Shown piece after piece: positions 60,030-64,000 of a stretch of 64,000 bases of DNA (its first letter is position 1; the number at the start of each line of letters is the position of its first letter). Origin of the DNA: Thauera butanivorans NBRC 103042. GTDB lineage: Bacteria; Pseudomonadota; Gammaproteobacteria; Burkholderiales; Rhodocyclaceae. Where the stretch lies: positions 62,001 through 126,000 of the forward strand of contig NZ_BCUG01000003.1 in NCBI RefSeq assembly GCF_001591165.1. Reading direction: 5' to 3'. The notes under the pieces were generated by a model. That model ran no database searches and was not told the origin of the DNA. It saw only the letters and a program-made list of their open reading frames with translations. The translations under genes and the position numbers were made by a program.

Positions 60030-61078
60030 GTCCGCACTCCCGCGCCGATGCGCAGCACCCAGGCGCGCAAGGCCAGCAAGACCGCGCCGCCCAGCACCAG
60101 CAGGCCGGACTTGTGCAACAGGCTCACGTCGAGCAGATAGTAGAACTCGCCCACGTACAGCACCGCCGCCAGCAGCGCAAAACCCGCCAGCGTACGCTGG
60201 CTGGCCTGGAAGGCGGCAATGAATACGCCGACGGCCACGATCAGGCCCGGCGCGGCGTGGAACACCAGCGCCCACAGCAGCGCGACGCCGCACGCCGCCA
60301 GGCGTGACGCAGGAGGAGCCGTCCGTAACAGATGCGCAAGCAGGACGATCAAGACCAGCGCAGCACCAGCGGCAAGCCAGATCATCGGGCTGCGGTGATC
60401 CACCCCCTCGAACAGGAACGCTGTCCGGGCCCACATCAGCATCGGCGGCAGCACCAGCGCAGCCAGGCCAAAAGCCAGCATCAGCGCCCCGGCCACGCCG
60501 CCCCATGGCTGCGCCGCCCAGCGCTCGCGGGTGATGCAGGCCAGCACCGCCACCGCCATCAGGACAATACCGAAGGCCTCGCCAGCGAACCCGGAACCGA
60601 TCAGCACGCCAAGCGCCACACTCAGCAGCAATCCACACACCACCCGGTGCAGCCGGCTTGCCCGCGGCAACGACATCGCGCCGCTCACCAGCACGCCCAC
60701 GCCCGCCATCTGGCGCCAGGCATCGGGCTCGAACCATTCGGCCGCCGTCCACATCAGCAAACCCTGGCCCGTCAGCGACAGGGCCAAGCCCATCTGGTCG
60801 GTGAACAGGCCGCCGCGCCGGAACGACGCGATCGCAGCAATGCACAACACGACGCCCACCACGCCGGCCCCTGCCGTACCAAGGCCGGCCGCAGGCAGCA
60901 CCAGCGCCGACACGATCAGCAGCGAGGCGAACCACGCCGCCAGCGCCTGCAGCAGCATCAGCCACCATGGCCCGGGCCGCCGCGCCAGCAGCGCCTGCCG
61001 TTCCGCTTCATCGACGATGCCGCGCTCGCGCAGCAGATCGGCGAGGCTGCCGCCGCCCGGCGGTTCGCACGCACTCAT
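60026..61078 (-). CDS. DUF4401 membrane protein
   Basis: 350 residues with about ten TM helices and an N-terminal soluble part (LADLLRERGIVDEAERQALL). Middle gene of a three-gene membrane operon; 4-nt overlap with both. Function unknown. Confidence 0.85.
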   Translation of the reverse strand: MSACEPPGGGSLADLLRERGIVDEAERQALLARRPGPWWLMLLQALAAWFASLLIVSALVLPAAGLGTAGAGVVGVVLCIAAIASFRRGGLFTDQMGLALSLTGQGLLMWTAAEWFEPDAWRQMAGVGVLVSGAMSLPRASRLHRVVCGLLLSVALGVLIGSGFAGEAFGIVLMAVAVLACITRERWAAQPWGGVAGALMLAFGLAALVLPPMLMWARTAFLFEGVDHRSPMIWLAAGAALVLIVLLAHLLRTAPPASRLAACGVALLWALVFHAAPGLIVAVGVFIAAFQASQRTLAGFALLAAVLYVGEFYYLLDVSLLHKSGLLVLGGAVLLALRAWVLRIGAGVRT

Positions 61079-62079
61079 GATCCGCTCCTGCGACCGCCCG
61101 CTTCACCGCTCTCACGATGAAGCCGCATCAGCCCCCAGCCTGCGGCACTGGAAGCGAGGATCACGAACAGCCCCAGGACGTTCAAGGCCAGAAAATCGAA
61201 GCTATCGAGCACGCGCAGCAGCCCTGCGGTCAGCACCGCGATCGCCGCATAGACCAGCAAGGCGAGGATCGCAACATCCCGCCGCCACGGTCCATACACT
61301 GCGCTGCCCGCAAGCACCGCCAGCACGAACACCATCAGCCCCGGCCGGAAATCGGCCTCGAACCAGCCCGACACCGCCGCCACGCACAAGGGTGCCACCA
61401 CCCCCAGCGCCGCCAGCCGCGCCATCCAGCGCTGCGCATCGACCAGCAGCCAGCGCCCCAGGCACTCGAAGGCCAGCAACACCACCAAGTTCAATCCCGC
61501 CACCAGCAACAGCGAATACAGGCCGAACAAACCGTCGAGGTAGCCCCAGAGGCCCATCGCCCCAGCCTGCGAGAGGGCGCGCAGCAAGGCCATGTTCGCC
61601 ACCGCCAGCCACAGCGTCCAGCTGGCCGCCGAACGCGACAGCAGCACGAAAGGCAGCATCAGCGCCGCCCAGGCCGCGAACAGCTCCCACACGTCCGCGC
61701 CGGTCTGGTAAGTCTGGCCGATCAACGCCAGCAGCGCGCCGGTGGCAATGCAGGCGCCGAACAGCGCCGCGCGGAATGCGATCCCGCGCGGCGTCGCCCA
61801 CAAGGCCGTGACTCCGCAAGCAAGCAAGGCCGCAGCCGCCAGGCCGAACTTGGCGAAGCGATGCAGTGCATCCCAGTTCCAGGCGAAGAAGAACACCACG
61901 CCGGCGCCCAACAGCAAGGCGCCGCCGAAAGCCAGCAAACGGTCGAGCATCCGCCGCCACTCGTCGGGCGCAGGCTGCAAGGGTCCGCAAGCCGCCGCCC
62001 GCGCAAGCTGTGCCGGCGCCAGCCCACCCGCCTCGGCAAGGCGGAATATCTGCGCGCGTTGTACGAAAGACCAGTTCAT
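61075..62079 (-). CDS. DUF2157 membrane protein
   Basis: 334 residues. N-terminal helical SHOCT-like part (RLAEAGGLAPAQLARAAACG), then about ten TM helices starting FGGALLLGAGVVFFFAWNWD, the DUF2157 signature. First gene of the DUF2157-DUF4401-GDYXXLXY operon. Confidence 0.87.
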   Translation of the reverse strand: MNWSFVQRAQIFRLAEAGGLAPAQLARAAACGPLQPAPDEWRRMLDRLLAFGGALLLGAGVVFFFAWNWDALHRFAKFGLAAAALLACGVTALWATPRGIAFRAALFGACIATGALLALIGQTYQTGADVWELFAAWAALMLPFVLLSRSAASWTLWLAVANMALLRALSQAGAMGLWGYLDGLFGLYSLLLVAGLNLVVLLAFECLGRWLLVDAQRWMARLAALGVVAPLCVAAVSGWFEADFRPGLMVFVLAVLAGSAVYGPWRRDVAILALLVYAAIAVLTAGLLRVLDSFDFLALNVLGLFVILASSAAGWGLMRLHRESGEAGGRRSGS

Positions 62080-62097
62080 GAAAAAGAAAAGCCCGAC

Positions 62098-62940
62098 TCA
62101 AACCCCCAGCCATTCCAGCAAGGCACGCAGGCGCTCTTCACCGTCTGCAGTGAAGCCGTCGATCCCGAGCTGGCGCAGGAAAGCCCTGCCCTGTTCGTCC
62201 GCAGACAACCCGAGCAGCGTCAAACGCGCCAGGTCCAGCGCCTCGGCCGATACCCGGGGGCCGGCGACGACGGGCATGTAGGGTTGACCGACCGATTCGT
62301 GCAACACGCGGTGCCCCTTTTCCCGCCATTGGCGGATCGCCCCGGAGTAGGACGCCATGCCGCCGACATCGACGATGCCGTTTTCCAGACCGAACGGGAT
62401 CGCGCCCTGTTCTCGCACGTAGAAAACCTTCTCCCTCGCCAGGTCGATGCCCTTGTCGCGCAACTCGGCACGGCAGAAGCGCGTCATGTAGGCGACTTCC
62501 TCCGGCAGCACGAAGGTCTTGCCGCGCAGTTGCGCGAGCGTCCGGATCGGCGAACCGGTTGGCACGGCCAGCATGCAATGGCCCTCGGGCTCGGCATTGG
62601 CGACGTACTGGTAGCCGTAGTCGCGCAGGCCGCGCGCCGGATAGTCGGACGGACGGGCAACGACGAAATCGAAACGGCCGTCCTTCATGCCTTTTTCCAG
62701 CTCGGCGAATTCGCGCACGAAAACGACTTCGACCTTGCTGCCGAGCGCAGCCGACAGGCGCTCCGCCATCGGCGCGTATTTCTTGCGGCCTGCCGCTGCA
62801 TCGATACCGCCCGAGGTGCCTTCGCTGACGGCCAGTGCAATCGGCTTCACCTCCTGCGCCACGGCCGGCAGGGGGCTCAGGGAGAGTGCCGCAAGGATTG
62901 CGAGCGACGGGACGAGATGGCGAAACGAAGGAGTTTTCAT
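62098..62940 (-). CDS. PhnD-like phosphate/phosphonate-type substrate-binding protein
   Basis: 280 residues. Signal peptide (LVPSLAILAALSLSPLPAVA), then PhnD-type domain with KYAPMAERLSAALGSKVEVV, ADxA-like RPSDYPARGL and LRGKTFVLPEE. Periplasmic binding protein; no ABC genes next to it. The ligand is unknown. Confidence 0.8.
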   Translation of the reverse strand: MKTPSFRHLVPSLAILAALSLSPLPAVAQEVKPIALAVSEGTSGGIDAAAGRKKYAPMAERLSAALGSKVEVVFVREFAELEKGMKDGRFDFVVARPSDYPARGLRDYGYQYVANAEPEGHCMLAVPTGSPIRTLAQLRGKTFVLPEEVAYMTRFCRAELRDKGIDLAREKVFYVREQGAIPFGLENGIVDVGGMASYSGAIRQWREKGHRVLHESVGQPYMPVVAGPRVSAEALDLARLTLLGLSADEQGRAFLRQLGIDGFTADGEERLRALLEWLGV

Positions 62941-63062
62941 ACGCGGCCGGTACCTGGAGTGGGAATCATTGACCTGGAGCGGATTGCCCATGATCGCAGC
63001 CATGGCCGCGGACGGAATGTGCATTCCGTCACGCGGCTGCAGGATGGCGAGAAGCAAGCAGA

Positions 63063-64000
63063 TCAGTGCAGCTTGACCAATGCCGTACTTCTCTTGACGA
63101 GCACTCTGGCAATGGCCAGCACCGCCGTGCGGCCAAAACCGAGAATGGCCTTGTGGTGCATCAGGTGCAGGCTGATGTAGAGCCACCTTGCGAAGATGCC
63201 ATCGACGAACAGCGTCCCGCCGGTCAATGAGCCCATCAGGCTGCCCACGCTGGTCTGCGTACCCAAGGAAACCAGGGAGCCATGATCCTTGTAGCAATAG
63301 GGCTGCTTCACGGGCTCGCGCCCCTCGACGGCGCTCATGATTGCCTTGAAGACGTAATCCGCCTGCTGATGCGCGGCCTGCGCCCTTGGCGGAACGGGCT
63401 TGCCATCGGCCTGCATGCACGATGCACAATCGCCGAGGGCATGGATATGCTCATGGCCCTTGACGTTCAAGCTGTCCGTCACTTCGAGCTGCCCGATCCT
63501 GTTCGTCGGAAATCCCAGTGAAGCAAGAAAGTCCGGTGCCTTGATCCCCGCGGCCCAGACGCACATGTCGAAATCGTACCTTTTCCCGCTCGCGTCGAGC
63601 AGATGGTCCTTCTCTATCCGGCTGACGCGACAATTCGTCACCACTTGAATGTTTCTCTTGGCCAGGAGACGGGCCGCCCCATTGGAAACCCGCTCGCTCA
63701 GCGGCGCCAGAATGCGGCCGGAGCCTTCGAGCAAGGTGATCCTCACGTCGGTATTGGGCTCCAGATGGGTGAAGCCGTAGTTCGCATAGATTCCACCCGC
63801 TTCACGCAGCTCGGCCGCAAGCTCGACGCCGGTGGCACCACCGCCGATGATCACCACGTCGATGGCGCCCGAATTGCCTTTGGCCTTTTCATTTTCCGCA
63901 CGAATCATCTGCGCCATCATTTCGGCCCTGAAGCGATCCGCATCCCGGGGGCTGTTCAACGAGATGGTGTTCTCGTCCGCTCCGGGCGTGTTGTAGTAAT
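63063..64000 (-). CDS. ndh: Type II NADH dehydrogenase (5' end outside the window)
   Basis: At least 312 residues; the reading frame is open to the right edge (YYNTPGADENTISLNSPRDA), so the N-terminal FAD-binding part is missing. NADH-binding VVIIGGGATGVELAAEL, WAAGIKAPDFL, and HALGDCASC (FAD) are present, plus a C-terminal membrane-binding hydrophobic helix. It passes electrons from NADH to quinone without pumping. Confidence 0.88.
   Translation of the reverse strand, partial: YYNTPGADENTISLNSPRDADRFRAEMMAQMIRAENEKAKGNSGAIDVVIIGGGATGVELAAELREAGGIYANYGFTHLEPNTDVRITLLEGSGRILAPLSERVSNGAARLLAKRNIQVVTNCRVSRIEKDHLLDASGKRYDFDMCVWAAGIKAPDFLASLGFPTNRIGQLEVTDSLNVKGHEHIHALGDCASCMQADGKPVPPRAQAAHQQADYVFKAIMSAVEGREPVKQPYCYKDHGSLVSLGTQTSVGSLMGSLTGGTLFVDGIFARWLYISLHLMHHKAILGFGRTAVLAIARVLVKRSTALVKLH

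Noticed and set aside
63003-63030. ACGGAAT/ATTCCGT inverted repeat between ndh and the PhnD-like gene
   Set aside because: Short stem, no T-run on the transcribed strand; could be an operator but nothing supports it.
1-64000. CRISPR arrays, IS elements, rRNA
   Set aside because: No regularly spaced repeats, no transposase genes and no rRNA signatures were seen on either strand.

Overview
The window is a GC-rich betaproteobacterial chromosome segment, most likely from the Rhodocyclales (Azoarcus/Thauera group). That placement is an inference from gene content and order (lysC beside tRNA-Ser, mutL / ligE / miaA / DUF1415, DUF2157-DUF4401-GDYXXLXY) and cannot be proved without a search. A complete P2-like prophage of about 41.2 kb splits the chromosome at a tRNA-Ser(GCU) gene. 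A 17-bp core is duplicated at 1893-1909 (attL) and at 43077-43093 (attR, the 3' end of the intact tRNA).

Left chromosomal flank (1-1892): rlmA (23S rRNA methyltransferase, minus) and a YcgR/PilZ c-di-GMP receptor, then the terminator that originally served the tRNA-Ser transcript.

Prophage, late half (2.7-27.4 kb): the order read right to left is Q P | O N M L X - endolysin - R S | V W J I - fibre genes | FI FII E(E') T U D. Capsid and tail are therefore a P2-type contractile myovirus. Differences from P2 are a DUF4815 / glycine-rich fibre cassette in place of H and G, two multi-spanning membrane genes between the frameshifted E/E' and the tape measure, and three small genes between endolysin and R. 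The heads of three late operons share a layout of a TGT-N13-ACA dyad (one base off at FI) beside an alternating CG run. An Ogr/Delta-type zinc activator sits in the early operon.

Prophage cargo and switch (27.4-31.2 kb): hicAB on the plus strand, then a minus-strand block of a two-gene module (cytosolic protein plus 4-TM protein), a zinc-ribbon membrane protein with a small secreted partner, and two tandem paralogous XRE repressors. This corresponds to the P2 tin/old position, a known location for anti-phage genes. The cargo lies on the same strand as the repressors, so expression in the lysogen is plausible.

Prophage early operon (31.2-41.7 kb, plus, densely overlapping): RHH regulator, antirepressor, CII-like protein, Ogr-like activator, a 900-aa primase-helicase (not the P2 gpA type), then an accessory run with a Lar-like protein, DUF2528, a 603-aa C5 DNA methylase with five internal repeats, HNH nuclease, an ASCH-like protein, an adenine methylase and a small excisionase-like HTH protein. 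The convergent P4-type integrase closes the element. Ten-bp repeats GATGCCTACA lie at both ends, and a third, inverted set includes the integrase start codon.

Right chromosomal flank (43.1-64 kb): tRNA-Ser, lysC, a small HTH regulator, queD, a purN-DUF3108-rsmB family-PLD operon, lipoprotein, mutL, periplasmic ATP ligase, miaA, DUF1415, DUF465, an RND efflux pair, a three-gene membrane operon, a PhnD-like binding protein and a truncated type II NADH dehydrogenase running off the right edge.
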